Source of the DNA: Chitinophagaceae bacterium
GTDB lineage: Bacteria; Bacteroidota; Bacteroidia; Cytophagales; Cytophagaceae
Assembly (NCBI GenBank): GCA_028288365.1
Contig: JAQBNU010000036.1
Coordinates: forward strand, 1-32,739
Direction of reading: 5' to 3'
DNA: 32,739 bases
Made by a program: the position numbers and the translations under genes
Notes under the pieces: generated by a model
The model's database searches: none
What the model was told of the DNA's origin: nothing
What the model saw: the letters and a program-made list of their open reading frames with translations, nothing else
In this document: positions 1 through 7,345 of the stretch, piece after piece
Numbering within the stretch: position 1 is the stretch's first letter
How the letters are laid out: every line of letters starts with the position of its first letter

Positions 1-421
1 GTCCGCGTTGTTGCAAAGGAAAAAGATCTGCCACAATGGCCATGCCGATGGAACCGATCACACCTCCGAACAAGCCGGTTATAATGCGTGCCGCGATAAG
101 CATAGGGTATGAAGTCGTGATACCACAGCAGCATGTGCCTACGATGAAACCTACATAGAAGAATAGCAATAAACTTTTTCGATCGTAACGGTCTGCGAAG
201 CCTGCCGTGAGAAGGCCCGATACACCGGCACTCAACGCATAAGCCGAAACGGCAAATCCAAATTGAGTAGTGGTCAGTGTCATAGACTTCATGAGCAAAT
301 CACCTAACGGAGACATGATCATAAAATCCAATATCACGGTAAATTGTGTAATGGCCAATACCACAATCACCAGTTTCTGGTAAGCGGTGAATGGGAGTGG
401 AGTGATTTTATCTGTTGACAT
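1..421 (-). CDS. MFS transporter, N-terminal part (runs off the window)
   Basis: Only the first 140 codons are inside the window; the rest lies beyond base 1. My translation starts MSTDKITPLPF and shows about four hydrophobic segments. The first carries the LDFMIM stretch typical of the first helix of drug-exporter-like MFS proteins. The loop after helix 2 reads GFADRYDRKSLLL, a good match to MFS motif A (GxLaDrxGrkxxl). A role in proton-driven export of a small molecule from the inner membrane is inferred from the family. Its substrate cannot be read from the sequence. It starts 28 bases after the stop of the 72-residue gene, and a TetR repressor gene lies just upstream on the same strand, so an operon under TetR control is likely. 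Confidence 0.85.
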   Translation of the reverse strand, partial: MSTDKITPLPFTAYQKLVIVVLAITQFTVILDFMIMSPLGDLLMKSMTLTTTQFGFAVSAYALSAGVSGLLTAGFADRYDRKSLLLFFYVGFIVGTCCCGITTSYPMLIAARIITGLFGGVIGSIGMAIVADLFPLQQRG

Positions 422-449
422 AAAATAAGATTAGTCTGTTAGTTTCTTG

Positions 450-668
450 TTAGTCTGTTAATTCTTCGCACAGGAATCCAGCGTCCACCATGACTTTCAT
501 GATGTCATACATGTTGGCAAGTGTCGATTCAATTCTCAAAACGCGATCGATGTCTTCGCGATCGATGTTCCATTTCAGAATAGAGCCGTTGGCATCCAGC
601 AACAGGGCAGCTTGCTGCAATTGCTCTTCCGATTCCACATTGGTTTTAAAAATAAGGACATGTTTCAT
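450..668 (-). CDS. Small conserved-looking protein, possible ferredoxin-like fold (72 aa)
   Basis: A 72-residue protein begins MKHVLIFKTNV and contains WNIDREDIDRVLRIES. The pattern of a beta strand, an amphipathic helix, W-x-hydrophobic-D, then a short VLRI strand and a second helix resembles HMA-like or ACT-like ferredoxin folds. However, the metal-binding CxxC of true heavy-metal-associated domains is absent; the only cysteine is near the C-terminus. No signal peptide or membrane segment is visible. It sits between a TetR gene (stop 32 bases upstream) and an MFS exporter (start 28 bases downstream), all on one strand, so it is probably co-expressed. I do not assign a function. Its position, spacing and start make it a real gene; the opposite-strand frame here is a shadow. 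Confidence 0.7.
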   Translation of the reverse strand: MKHVLIFKTNVESEEQLQQAALLLDANGSILKWNIDREDIDRVLRIESTLANMYDIMKVMVDAGFLCEELTD

Positions 669-700
669 GATCCTGTTGTTCTATAGCGTTTGAAATTTAA

Positions 701-1291
701 TTAAGGTGTCAATGCTTTGATCACCAGTTTTAAAGTTTGATTCATGTAAGCGTCGCTCCATTTAAACGGTTGGCCCGACATGCTTTTACCGTCGTCGTGA
801 AATTTAACCAATTGGTAAAAAGGTGCAAAAGCCACGGCCCAATAGACTTCTATAGGTAGCTTAATCAATTCTCTGCGCTTTACAGCGCCTTTTACAAATT
901 CACTCATTACCAGAGAAAATTCTTTTTTTACTTTAGAATAAACCTCTTCACCAACGGGAGAGTGTCTGACTTGTTCGAGAAATTTAGCTTGTTGAGGATG
1001 CTTCAGCCAATACTTTGCGCGGTTCTTCCATTGTATGGTCAATCCTTCTGCAAAAGGCATGGTCGCATCAAAACCTTTCAAAGAAGCCTCCACCATTTTA
1101 GCTGCTTCCTTTGTTGCCACTTGTTGAATCAAATCGTCACGGTCCTTAAAGTAAATATAAATCGTAGCCGGTGAAACGTTGGCAGCTTTTGCCAGTTTTT
1201 GCATGCTTAATCCGTCAAAGCCATATTTAACAATGGTTTCCACAGCTTTTTCATGGATGGCATCTATCTTTTGTTCGTCTTTTATTCGCAT
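701..1291 (-). CDS. TetR/AcrR family transcriptional regulator
   Basis: This is a 196-residue repressor-type regulator. The N-terminal helix-turn-helix is clear: residues about 26-48 include LSMQKLAKAANVSPATIY followed by YFKDRDDL, the hallmark of TetR proteins. The rest is a variable helical ligand-binding domain. I chose the start MRIKDEQ at 1291. A longer frame begins at 1318, but those nine extra codons lie inside a perfect 14-bp palindrome that looks like the operator, and a -7-like box sits between the two starts. Family knowledge suggests it represses its own gene and the downstream small gene and MFS exporter until an inducer binds. The inducer is unknown. Confidence 0.9.
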   Translation of the reverse strand: MRIKDEQKIDAIHEKAVETIVKYGFDGLSMQKLAKAANVSPATIYIYFKDRDDLIQQVATKEAAKMVEASLKGFDATMPFAEGLTIQWKNRAKYWLKHPQQAKFLEQVRHSPVGEEVYSKVKKEFSLVMSEFVKGAVKRRELIKLPIEVYWAVAFAPFYQLVKFHDDGKSMSGQPFKWSDAYMNQTLKLVIKALTP

Positions 1292-1297
1292 GATGGG

Positions 1298-1319
1298 CAA
1301 ATATAAATGAACGTTCATT
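1298..1319 (-). promoter_or_regulatory. Probable TetR operator overlapping a -7 box
   Basis: Positions 1306-1319 form a perfect palindrome, AATGAACGTTCATT, directly upstream of the chosen TetR start. On the minus strand it is followed by TATATTTG (1305-1298), a full match to the Bacteroidota -7 consensus TAnnTTTG. A repressor bound here would cover the space between the -33 and -7 elements, which fits autoregulation. The -7 box is only seven bases from the ATG, so the transcript would be nearly leaderless; that part is uncertain. The palindrome is seen; its use as operator is inferred. Confidence 0.6.
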
Positions 1320-1395
1320 CATTTAAAAGAATAGGGAGTTTTATTTTGAGTGGATTTTTTTGTGTTGATTATCAGAGTAGTTGTAATAAGGATAG

Positions 1396-1435
1396 TTTCG
1401 TTGGTATCAGGTCTTTCGACCTGATACCAACGAAA
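1396..1435 (-). terminator. Perfect 18-bp hairpin with GAAA tetraloop, downstream of the hydrolase gene
   Basis: Bases 1396-1413 and 1418-1435 are perfect inverted repeats with a 4-base loop. In minus-strand RNA the loop is GAAA closed by C-G, a stable GNRA tetraloop. It lies 46 bases after the stop of the alpha/beta hydrolase gene and before the TetR promoter, so it probably ends or protects that transcript. No U-run follows it on the minus strand, so it is not a textbook intrinsic terminator; RNA stabilisation or a protein site is possible. Confidence 0.45.
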
Positions 1436-1481
1436 AAACAAGGGCACTTTTTTAAAAAAATATAGCCATCACTCTATCTTT

Positions 1482-2276
1482 CTACTTCTCCAATAAAAAA
1501 TTCAACACATAAGCATTGATCTCGTTCTTTTGCTCATCACTTGCCGTCTCGTCGGTCATTTCAATGTGCTTGGTATGGTTGAGTTGGACGATGGTCATTT
1601 GAAATTCCTGCAATTTTTTTTCAGCAGGAATCACACCGGGATCGGCCACCTCATCTGTAGAACGCAAAGAATATATTTTATGCGGACCGACCAAAGGGAA
1701 TGGCATCCTGCGACTGTCGAGCGAAATGGCTTTGCTTGTTTTAAAAGGATATTCGGAAGCAAACAACATGCTCATGTCGCCGCCGTTGGAATGTCCGATA
1801 ACGATGAGTTGTTTCTCGTCTATGTTGGGAATTTTATTTTTTAAATCTTTCCACACAAACAATATATTCTGCAATCCATTTTCCCAATTGGGCATGCGTG
1901 TTTCCTGTAAATTCCCCATCATGGCTAGTGGATCATCTGCAGGAAGTTCATGCTGTACACTGGCTACAAGATAACCATGTGTGGCTAGAAATTTGCACAA
2001 GTAAGAATAAGCCAGATAGGAGCCACTTTTATTTTCCCCATAGCCGTGACTAAAAATAACAAGCTTCTGTTTGAGGATCGTTGGATCGTCTTTGTATAAC
2101 GCAACGGGTACCTGACGATTTCTGGCGTAATCAAAAAGATTCAGTAAATCTACTTTGATCAACTGTGTATCGGCATCATGACGCAATGTGTCGTTTGTAC
2201 TTTGACTCCTGGATGAATGGGTGATAGATAGCAACGTACAAAGCATGAATAAAGGTATGTAGGAGATTGATTTCAT
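1482..2276 (-). CDS. Secreted alpha/beta hydrolase (chlorophyllase/dienelactone hydrolase-like)
   Basis: The 264-residue product starts with a signal peptide (MKSISYIPLFMLCTLLSI, likely cleaved around residues 20-25). The strand-turn-helix IFSHGYGENKSG (about 75-85) is an oxyanion-hole type HGxG region. GHSNGG at 161-166 is the nucleophile elbow, with Ser163 as nucleophile. Asp209 in STDEVADPG and His234 or His237 in NHTKHIEM are candidates for the rest of the triad. An esterase or lipase-like activity in the periplasm or outside the cell follows from the family; the substrate is unknown. It is monocistronic, with its own upstream spacer and a strong hairpin after the stop. Confidence 0.85.
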   Translation of the reverse strand: MKSISYIPLFMLCTLLSITHSSRSQSTNDTLRHDADTQLIKVDLLNLFDYARNRQVPVALYKDDPTILKQKLVIFSHGYGENKSGSYLAYSYLCKFLATHGYLVASVQHELPADDPLAMMGNLQETRMPNWENGLQNILFVWKDLKNKIPNIDEKQLIVIGHSNGGDMSMLFASEYPFKTSKAISLDSRRMPFPLVGPHKIYSLRSTDEVADPGVIPAEKKLQEFQMTIVQLNHTKHIEMTDETASDEQKNEINAYVLNFLLEK

Positions 2277-2459
2277 GTTGTACCTTATTTTGGTGTAGAT
2301 AAACTTTGGCTGGAAAACAGTGAAGTATTTATAAATATACCTATAAATGGGTATATGAATGTATAAACATGAATCGTTATAAAAAAGTTATTCAAAAATT
2401 TTCCACTTGAATAGTTACTACCGCTTTATATTCGGAATATAGATACAAACACAAGAGCT

Positions 2460-2846
2460 ATGAAAGCATACGATGAAGAAGAAATAGTTTGTTTGATCTG
2501 CCAGCAGTGGGAGTTGAAAGAGGTGTTGTCTGATGCGTCACTACCTAAGAGTGAAAGGCAAAAACTTCAACAGCAGCTGGCAAAAAATATCTATCAGATG
2601 GCACATCTGATAGATCTATATCAAAATCGTTTCGTCATTTTTCATTTCAGAGGGAAATACTACGATCTGTATTCTGAAGTGATTAAAGATGCGCATTTTG
2701 ATTTGATGCAGGCGGAGGCATTGCTTAGGCAAGTATTTGCAAAACAAAAGGCGATCGACGTTCAAGTGATCACGGTAGAAGAGTTGGGGAAGCAGATGCC
2801 TGATACCTTTCAGGCATTTGTAGCCTATCTCCCTCAGGAAGTATAG
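2460..2846 (+). CDS. Hypothetical protein, 128 aa, mostly helical
   Basis: I do not recognise this gene. It encodes 128 residues without signal peptide or membrane segment and looks soluble and cytoplasmic. Residues 1-50 form charged helices, for example LPKSERQKLQQQLAKNIYQM. A central beta hairpin reads RFVIFHFRGKYYDLYSEV. A further helix and a short C-terminal strand-helix (VQVITVEELG) follow. Reality is supported by length, codon use like its neighbours, and an intrinsic terminator 25 bases after the stop. It stands alone between a divergent hydrolase gene and a tRNA on the other strand. A TATATTCG -7-like box lies about 25 bases before the start. Confidence 0.75.
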   Translation: MKAYDEEEIVCLICQQWELKEVLSDASLPKSERQKLQQQLAKNIYQMAHLIDLYQNRFVIFHFRGKYYDLYSEVIKDAHFDLMQAEALLRQVFAKQKAIDVQVITVEELGKQMPDTFQAFVAYLPQEV

Positions 2847-2870
2847 TGGGGATCAAAGAACTATTATTTT

Positions 2871-2900
2871 AAAAGAGAGCTTTACGGCTCTCTTTTTTTT
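2871..2900 (+). terminator. Intrinsic terminator of the 128-aa gene
   Basis: A perfect 10-bp stem (2871-2880 with 2887-2896, arm AAAAGAGAGC) encloses a 6-base loop and is followed by a T run to 2900. It lies 24 bases after the stop of the upstream gene. Confidence 0.85.
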
Positions 2901-3144
2901 GGGGTCACAGAATAATCAAATTTTCCACCGTGATTTTTTTCTATTGTTACCTGCAAGAGTGATTTGATTGAGATTCATAAAGAAAATAATTTACCAACTC
3001 GCGTTAGTGATTAAGCCATTGTCCGGCCATAGGCAACGCCCAATATTTTAAGCGTATTAAAATCCAAACTTAAACTCCACCAAACTCATTCTTACGAAGA
3101 ATACATGAACACAACAATTCAGAACATCAACACTCTCACCACAT

Positions 3145-3176
3145 AAAAAAACCTCTGTCACTCTACGTAACAAAGG
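3145..3176 (-). terminator. Intrinsic terminator of the tRNA-Arg gene
   Basis: On the minus strand the stem CCTTTGT / ACAGAGG (one G-U pair) encloses an 11-base loop and is followed by a run of seven T. It begins six bases after the tRNA 3' end. The stretch 2901-3144 shows nothing else I can support. Confidence 0.7.
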
Positions 3177-3181
3177 CTTTG

Positions 3182-3255
3182 TGCACCCGAAGAGATTCGA
3201 ACTCCCAACCAACAGAACCGGAATCTGTCATTCTATCCAATTGAACTACGGGTGC
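3182..3255 (-). tRNA. tRNA-Arg (anticodon CCG)
   Basis: On the minus strand the 74 bases fold as a tRNA. The acceptor stem is GCACCCG with CGGGTGC and discriminator A. The D arm contains AGTTCAATTGGATAGAAT. The anticodon stem is ACAGA/TCTGT around loop TTCCGGT, giving anticodon CCG, which reads CGG. The T arm GGGAG-TTCGAAT-CTCTT is canonical. The 3' CCA is not encoded, so it would be added after transcription. A terminator follows immediately downstream. Confidence 0.95.
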
Positions 3256-3299
3256 AATGCCTCAAAGCTAAGGAAAAAATACAGGACGACAAGGAGCAG

Positions 3300-3318
3300 G
3301 AATCAGAGATCAGAAATC
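3300..3318. repeat. Copy of a short dispersed intergenic repeat
   Basis: The sequence AATCAGAGATCAGAAATC between the tRNA and ilvC recurs, in variant or inverted form, at about 11091-11154 and 19149-19172. It is a short dispersed motif with inverted copies; function unknown. Confidence 0.5.
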
Positions 3319-3433
3319 AATAAATCCACGGTATGTACCCAATTAAGCCGGATAAAAGCAGGATTTATCCCGAAATTATCCCCATATTTGTTACCTCAAA
3401 ATGAATTGTATAACTAAAATTTAATCATAAACA

Positions 3434-4918
3434 ATGGCAAATTATTTCAATACTCTATCCTTAAGAGAAAAGTTAGATCAATTGGGTGTATGTGAATTCA
3501 TGGACAGCAGCGAATTTGCTGATGGCGTGAAAGCATTGAAAGGTAAAAAGATCGTCATCGTAGGTTGTGGTGCGCAAGGCTTGAACCAAGGCTTGAACAT
3601 GAGAGACTCTGGTCTTGATATTTCTTATGCCTTGAGAAAAGAAGCGATCGCTGAAAAAAGACAATCATGGAAAAATGCTTCCGATAATAAATTCACAGTA
3701 GCAACATACGAAGAATTAATTCCTTCTGCTGACTTAGTAATCAACCTGACTCCTGATAAGCAACATACAGCTGTAGTGACAGCTGTTATGCCTTTGATGA
3801 AAAAAGGTTCTACACTTTCTTACTCGCACGGTTTCAACATCGTGGAAGAAGGCATGCAGATTCGTAAAGACATCACGGTAATCATGGTCGCTCCTAAGTC
3901 TCCGGGTTCTGAAGTAAGAGAAGAATACAAAAGAGGTTTCGGGGTTCCTACCTTGATCGCTGTTCACCCTGAAAACGATCCGGAAGGGAAAGGATGGGAC
4001 TACGCGAAAGCATACTGCGTAGGTACAGGCGGAGACAGAGCGGGTGTATTGAAATCTTCTTTCGTTGCAGAAGTGAAATCAGATTTGATGGGCGAGCAAA
4101 CGATCCTTTGTGGTTTGTTGCAAACCGGTTCGATCTTGTGCTTCGACAAAATGGTGGAAAAAGGAATCGATAAAGGATACGCTTCTAAATTGATCCAATA
4201 CGGATGGGAAGTAATCACCGAATCATTGAAACAAGGTGGTATCACAGCCATGATGGATCGTCTGTCAAACCCTGCTAAAATCAAGGCGTTCACGATTTCT
4301 GAAGAATTAAAAAAAATCATGCGTCCATTATTCCGCAAGCATCAGGACGATATCATCAGCGGAGAATTTTCTCGCGTGATGATGGAAGACTGGGCAGCTA
4401 ACGATAAAAACTTATTGGCTTGGAGAGCAGCAACCGGTGAAACAGCGTTTGAAAAAACACCTGCCGGTGATGTAAAAATTGCTGAGCAAGAATACTACGA
4501 CAACGGTTTGTTGATGGTAGCGATGGTAAGATCAGGTGTAGAACTGGCTTTCGAAACGATGACTGAATCTGGTATCGTGGAAGAGTCGGCTTACTATGAG
4601 TCTTTGCATGAAACGCCGTTGATCGCTAACACGATTGCTCGTAAAAAATTATTTGAAATGAACCGCGTGATTTCTGATACGGCTGAATACGGTTGCTACT
4701 TGTTCGATCATGCTTGCAAACCTTTATTGGCGGACTTCATGAAGAAAGTAGATACAGACATCATCGGTAAAAACTTCAATACCGGTAAAGACAATGGTGT
4801 AGATAACGTAACATTGATCAAGGTAAACGAAGTATTGCGTTACCATCCAATCGAAATCGTAGGAGAGGAATTGCGTGCGGCCATGACTTCTATGAAGCAG
4901 ATCAGTACGCAAGCGTAG
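3434..4918 (+). CDS. ilvC: Ketol-acid reductoisomerase, long (class II) form
   Basis: The 494-residue enzyme converts acetolactate or acetohydroxybutyrate, with NADPH and Mg2+, to the dihydroxy acids on the way to valine, leucine and isoleucine. The start [14 protein letters not shown] is nearly the same as in the enterobacterial enzyme. The Rossmann glycines lie at 44-49 (GCGAQG). Further family stretches are [45 protein letters not shown] and [10 protein letters not shown]. Length about 490 with two tandem C-terminal helical domains identifies class II; class I enzymes have about 330. No other ilv gene is adjacent, so here it is a single-gene unit with a terminator after it. The stop TAG is followed at once by TAA. 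Confidence 0.97.
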   Translation: MANYFNTLSLREKLDQLGVCEFMDSSEFADGVKALKGKKIVIVGCGAQGLNQGLNMRDSGLDISYALRKEAIAEKRQSWKNASDNKFTVATYEELIPSADLVINLTPDKQHTAVVTAVMPLMKKGSTLSYSHGFNIVEEGMQIRKDITVIMVAPKSPGSEVREEYKRGFGVPTLIAVHPENDPEGKGWDYAKAYCVGTGGDRAGVLKSSFVAEVKSDLMGEQTILCGLLQTGSILCFDKMVEKGIDKGYASKLIQYGWEVITESLKQGGITAMMDRLSNPAKIKAFTISEELKKIMRPLFRKHQDDIISGEFSRVMMEDWAANDKNLLAWRAATGETAFEKTPAGDVKIAEQEYYDNGLLMVAMVRSGVELAFETMTESGIVEESAYYESLHETPLIANTIARKKLFEMNRVISDTAEYGCYLFDHACKPLLADFMKKVDTDIIGKNFNTGKDNGVDNVTLIKVNEVLRYHPIEIVGEELRAAMTSMKQISTQA

Positions 4919-4952
4919 TAATCTGACACCATTATGTTAAGTATATGTTAGG

Positions 4953-4985
4953 AAAAGAGCCTGAATTTTTCGGGCTCTTTTTTAT
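4953..4985 (+). terminator. Intrinsic terminator of ilvC
   Basis: Stem AAAAGAGCCTG (4953-4963) pairs with CGGGCTCTTTT (4971-4981) with one G-U pair and a 7-base loop, followed by more T. It is 35 bases past the ilvC stop. Confidence 0.85.
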
Positions 4986-5065
4986 TGTGCTTATAGCGAA
5001 CCCTTAATAGGAGAGCTCGCGTTTTGTATGATTTTTCGTATCTTTAATCCGTATTAATTCTAAGT

Positions 5066-5701
5066 ATGATGAACGAGCATTTAGACCTGTTAAATGGAAA
5101 CAAAGGCTGGGCGACTTCTAAAGTGAAGGAAGATCCAGAATTCTTTTCACGCTTGAAAGCACAACAAAGACCTCAATACTTGTGGATCGGCTGTTCGGAC
5201 AGTCGTGTACCAGCAAATGAAGTAACGGGTACTCAACCGGGTGATATTTTTGTACACCGTAATGTCGCTAATCTTGTTATACATACAGATATGAACTTAC
5301 TGAGTGTATTGGATTATGCCGTAACGGTATTACATGTCAAGCACATCATCGTATGCGGACATTACGGATGCGGAGGTGTGCGTGCAGCCATGGACAGCAT
5401 GTCGTACGGATTTGTAGACAACTGGCTGCGCAACATCAAAGATGTATATACCAAACACATCAAGCAACTGGAGGCAATAGAGGACATAGAAAAGCGTTGC
5501 GATCGTCTGGTAGAGCTGACTGTCGTCGAACAAGTGAGAAATTTGGCCAAGACCAAAATTGTACAACGTGCCTGGAAAGACAAAGAGCTGCAAATTCACG
5601 GTTGGGTCTATGGTCTCGAAGACGGGATCATCAAGGACTTGAATGTAGTGTTTGAAGAGATAGAGAATATTGACAGGATTTATCAATACGACAATTTATA
5701 A
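5066..5701 (+). CDS. Beta-class carbonic anhydrase
   Basis: This 211-residue zinc enzyme hydrates CO2 to bicarbonate in the cytoplasm, supplying carboxylation reactions and pH balance. The signature CSDSRVP gives zinc ligand Cys43 and the Asp45-Arg47 dyad. CGHYGCGG gives ligands His99 and Cys102. All catalytic residues are present, and the length is standard for bacterial members. Two adjacent ATG codons (5066 and 5069) could serve as start; the difference is one residue. There is no Shine-Dalgarno sequence. It is a single-gene unit between two hairpin terminators. The long frames on the other strand and in other phases are shadows. Confidence 0.95.
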   Translation: MMNEHLDLLNGNKGWATSKVKEDPEFFSRLKAQQRPQYLWIGCSDSRVPANEVTGTQPGDIFVHRNVANLVIHTDMNLLSVLDYAVTVLHVKHIIVCGHYGCGGVRAAMDSMSYGFVDNWLRNIKDVYTKHIKQLEAIEDIEKRCDRLVELTVVEQVRNLAKTKIVQRAWKDKELQIHGWVYGLEDGIIKDLNVVFEEIENIDRIYQYDNL

Positions 5702-5726
5702 GGCATTCGCCTACATGTGAGATTAA

Positions 5727-5759
5727 ATAAAAAAGGGAACTACTTGTTCCCTTTTTTAT
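5727..5759. terminator. Bidirectional terminator between the carbonic anhydrase and lipoprotein genes
   Basis: A perfect 14-bp stem (5727-5740 with 5746-5759, core AAGGGAAC/GTTCCCTT) has a 5-base loop. A-rich and T-rich flanks let it work for both converging genes, which end at 5701 (plus) and 5786 (minus). Confidence 0.85.
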
Positions 5760-5785
5760 TGATGTTAAAAAGATCAATATGATTT

Positions 5786-6157
5786 TTACTCTGTAAATTC
5801 AATCACCTGTGCGCTTACCGTCACTGTAATTTTATTGTAGAAAAGAGGAACTCCTCCTTTATGCACATCAGTGGTAATGTTGATGAGCGCTTTGGATGTA
5901 CCGGTTAAGTTGGCTTTCTTTTCCATTTCTAATGTAGCGATGTTGATGAGGTCTCTATTTTTCATTCCTCCCACACCCAGGTAATAAGTAGCTGTAGCCG
6001 ATCCTGTCACCCGCTCTAACACTTTAAAGTTTTTCTTAGCCAGTTGTACTTGTGTCACGCTACCATTTTTATGCGTAAACAAAGCCATGTTGATGCCGCA
6101 GCTGTTTAAAGCGAAAGCAAGGATGAATAAAGAGAAGAAGATTTTTAGATTTTTCAT
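5786..6157 (-). CDS. Small lipoprotein of Bacteroidota type (123 aa)
   Basis: Residues 1-19 form a lipoprotein signal peptide with lipobox LNSC, the lipidated residue being Cys20. The mature part has a beta-rich pattern: VTQVQLAKKNFKVLERVTG, then ATYYLGVGGMKNRDLI, then ALINITTDVH, ending in VTVSAQVIEF. This order recalls small Bacteroidota lipoproteins that I remember as DUF6567, but the name is from memory and unchecked. It should be anchored in the periplasmic side of a membrane; its function is unknown. It converges on the carbonic anhydrase gene and shares its terminator. Confidence 0.75.
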   Translation of the reverse strand: MKNLKIFFSLFILAFALNSCGINMALFTHKNGSVTQVQLAKKNFKVLERVTGSATATYYLGVGGMKNRDLINIATLEMEKKANLTGTSKALINITTDVHKGGVPLFYNKITVTVSAQVIEFTE

Positions 6158-6240
6158 AGCAAAGGGATTAGTGGGAAGTGATGTTGTTGTTCTGTAGGAG
6201 TAACAAACGTGAGGCCAGTTTGCTTGTTATACCGTCTACG

Positions 6241-6294
6241 GACTATGATTTTTATTTGATTGAATGAAGACTATGATTGCTGCTTGCTTGATGA
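6241..6294 (+). repeat. Left arm of imperfect inverted repeat flanking the GxxExxY gene
   Basis: Read on the plus strand it starts GACTATGATT and contains TGAATGAAGACTATGATT. The minus strand of 6764-6817 contains AACTATGATT and GGAATGAAGACTACGATT in the same order. By eye about four in five bases agree over roughly 52 positions, with two small gaps. The arm ends six bases before the stop of the enclosed gene. Confidence 0.6.
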
Positions 6295-6299
6295 AAAGT

Positions 6300-6698
6300 T
6301 CATTGGTTATTTTGTTTTTTAGGTTTTGAGACACGTTTAAATTGGAGGCTTGTATTGCCAAAGTTAATCAGCAAACCAATCTTCATACCGGATGCTTCCA
6401 GGTAATTGATGGCTTGAGCTAAATGAGCATTATCGAGCTCTATGACAGCTTTTAGTTCTACCATGATTTTTTCTTCTACAAAAAAATCAACTCTGCGTAA
6501 ACCCACACGTTCACCTTTGTAAAAAATAAGCATTTCATGTTCGCGGCTAAAATGTATTCCTTGACTTTGCATTTCAATGGCCATGCAGCGTTCGTAAATA
6601 ACTTCCTGAAATCCATTACCTAAAGCTCTGTGTACTTCCATCGCACAGCCAATAATTTTTCCTGTCAACTCACTTTCTGGGTAGTCATGGTTAATCAT
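6300..6698 (-). CDS. GxxExxY family protein (PD-(D/E)XK nuclease-like)
   Basis: I start at MINHDYPESELTGK (6698), giving 132 residues. An upstream ATG at 6773 would place a terminator-like hairpin inside the gene. The defining motif GFQEVIY (Gly29, Glu32, Tyr35) is present. Downstream, RVDFFVEEKIMVELKA gives Asp71, Glu81 and Lys83, the layout of a PD-(D/E)XK nuclease core. QAINYLEASG and GLLINFG complete the family pattern. The biochemical role of the family is not established, as far as I know. The gene is alone and lies between about 50-bp imperfect inverted repeats, so the whole 577-bp segment may be a small mobile or dispersed unit. Confidence 0.88.
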   Translation of the reverse strand: MINHDYPESELTGKIIGCAMEVHRALGNGFQEVIYERCMAIEMQSQGIHFSREHEMLIFYKGERVGLRRVDFFVEEKIMVELKAVIELDNAHLAQAINYLEASGMKIGLLINFGNTSLQFKRVSKPKKQNNQ

Positions 6699-6710
6699 AA
6701 AAATAGAATA

Positions 6711-6763
6711 AAAATAAAAAATAAAATCAACAGGAGAGATAGTCCTTTTTCTAATCTCTCCTG
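6711..6763 (-). terminator. Terminator downstream of tpx
   Basis: On the minus strand a perfect 10-bp stem CAGGAGAGAT/ATCTCTCCTG (6763-6754 with 6740-6731) has a 13-base loop and is followed by a T-rich tract down to 6711. It lies about 50 bases after the tpx stop and upstream of the GxxExxY start. Confidence 0.6.
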
Positions 6764-6817
6764 TCCCAATCAAGCGAAGCTAATCGTAGTCTTCATTCCA
6801 TCACAATAATCATAGTT
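6764..6817 (-). repeat. Right arm of imperfect inverted repeat flanking the GxxExxY gene
   Basis: The minus strand from 6817 reads AACTATGATT and then GGAATGAAGACTACGATT, matching the left arm at 6241-6294 in opposite orientation. Its outer edge touches the last bases of the tpx stop codon. Its inner edge abuts the hairpin that seems to end tpx transcription. Confidence 0.6.
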
Positions 6818-7328
6818 AAGAAAGTAATTTATCAACCACCTCCATCACCTTGTCATAGTTTGGTTCTGTCGCAATTTCAGGAACAAGCTCAGTATAGCGT
6901 ATGACGTTTTGTGCATCTACAACAAACACAGCACGTGCCGATAAACCTTTCATCGGACCATCCGTAATTTCTACATTATATTTCTGAGAAAATTCATCGT
7001 AGCGAAAATCAGACGCGCTCACTACATTTTTAATGCCTTCAGTTTCACAGAAACGTCTCATGGCAAAAGGCAGGTCTTTAGAAATAACGATACCTGTAAC
7101 GTTGTTTTTATTGGCTAACTTTTGATTGAATTGTCTGGTCTCTAGCGCGCATACGCCTGTATCCAGGCTGGGAACAGCGATGATGACTTTAACCTTACTG
7201 CCTTCAGCGTATAAAGAAGAATCGGATAAATCTGTTTTTACAAATTTGAAATCAGGAGCAATACTTCCGACAGCAGGTAAATCCCCTTTGATGCTTGTTG
7301 GATTTCCTTTTAAAGTTACTTGAGCCAT
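6816..7328 (-). CDS. tpx: Thiol peroxidase
   Basis: This 170-residue atypical 2-Cys peroxiredoxin reduces H2O2 and alkyl hydroperoxides, with thioredoxin as usual donor. SLDTGVCALET gives the peroxidatic Cys60 with the conserved threonine three residues before it. RRFCETEGI gives the resolving Cys94. The spacing equals that of E. coli Tpx (61 and 95). I start at MAQVTLKGNP (7328) rather than four codons upstream, because MAQxTLKGNP is the family's N-terminus. The gene follows a DUF1398 gene by 17 bases, which in turn follows a PH-domain gene by 12, so the three are probably one operon. The stop codon touches an inverted-repeat arm. Confidence 0.95.
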   Translation of the reverse strand: MAQVTLKGNPTSIKGDLPAVGSIAPDFKFVKTDLSDSSLYAEGSKVKVIIAVPSLDTGVCALETRQFNQKLANKNNVTGIVISKDLPFAMRRFCETEGIKNVVSASDFRYDEFSQKYNVEITDGPMKGLSARAVFVVDAQNVIRYTELVPEIATEPNYDKVMEVVDKLLS

Positions 7329-7345
7329 TGTATATATCAATTTAA

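Noticed and set aside
3181-3417. A 78-codon frame over the tRNA
   Set aside because: It reads through the antisense of a well-formed tRNA-Arg and has no protein-like features.
5330-5686. Overlapping frames of 73-118 codons within the carbonic anhydrase gene
   Set aside because: The enzyme frame contains all catalytic residues; the others are shadows of it.
6699-6773. Longer N-terminus of the GxxExxY protein
   Set aside because: It would translate a terminator hairpin and A/T-rich tract; family members start near the SELTGKIIG region.
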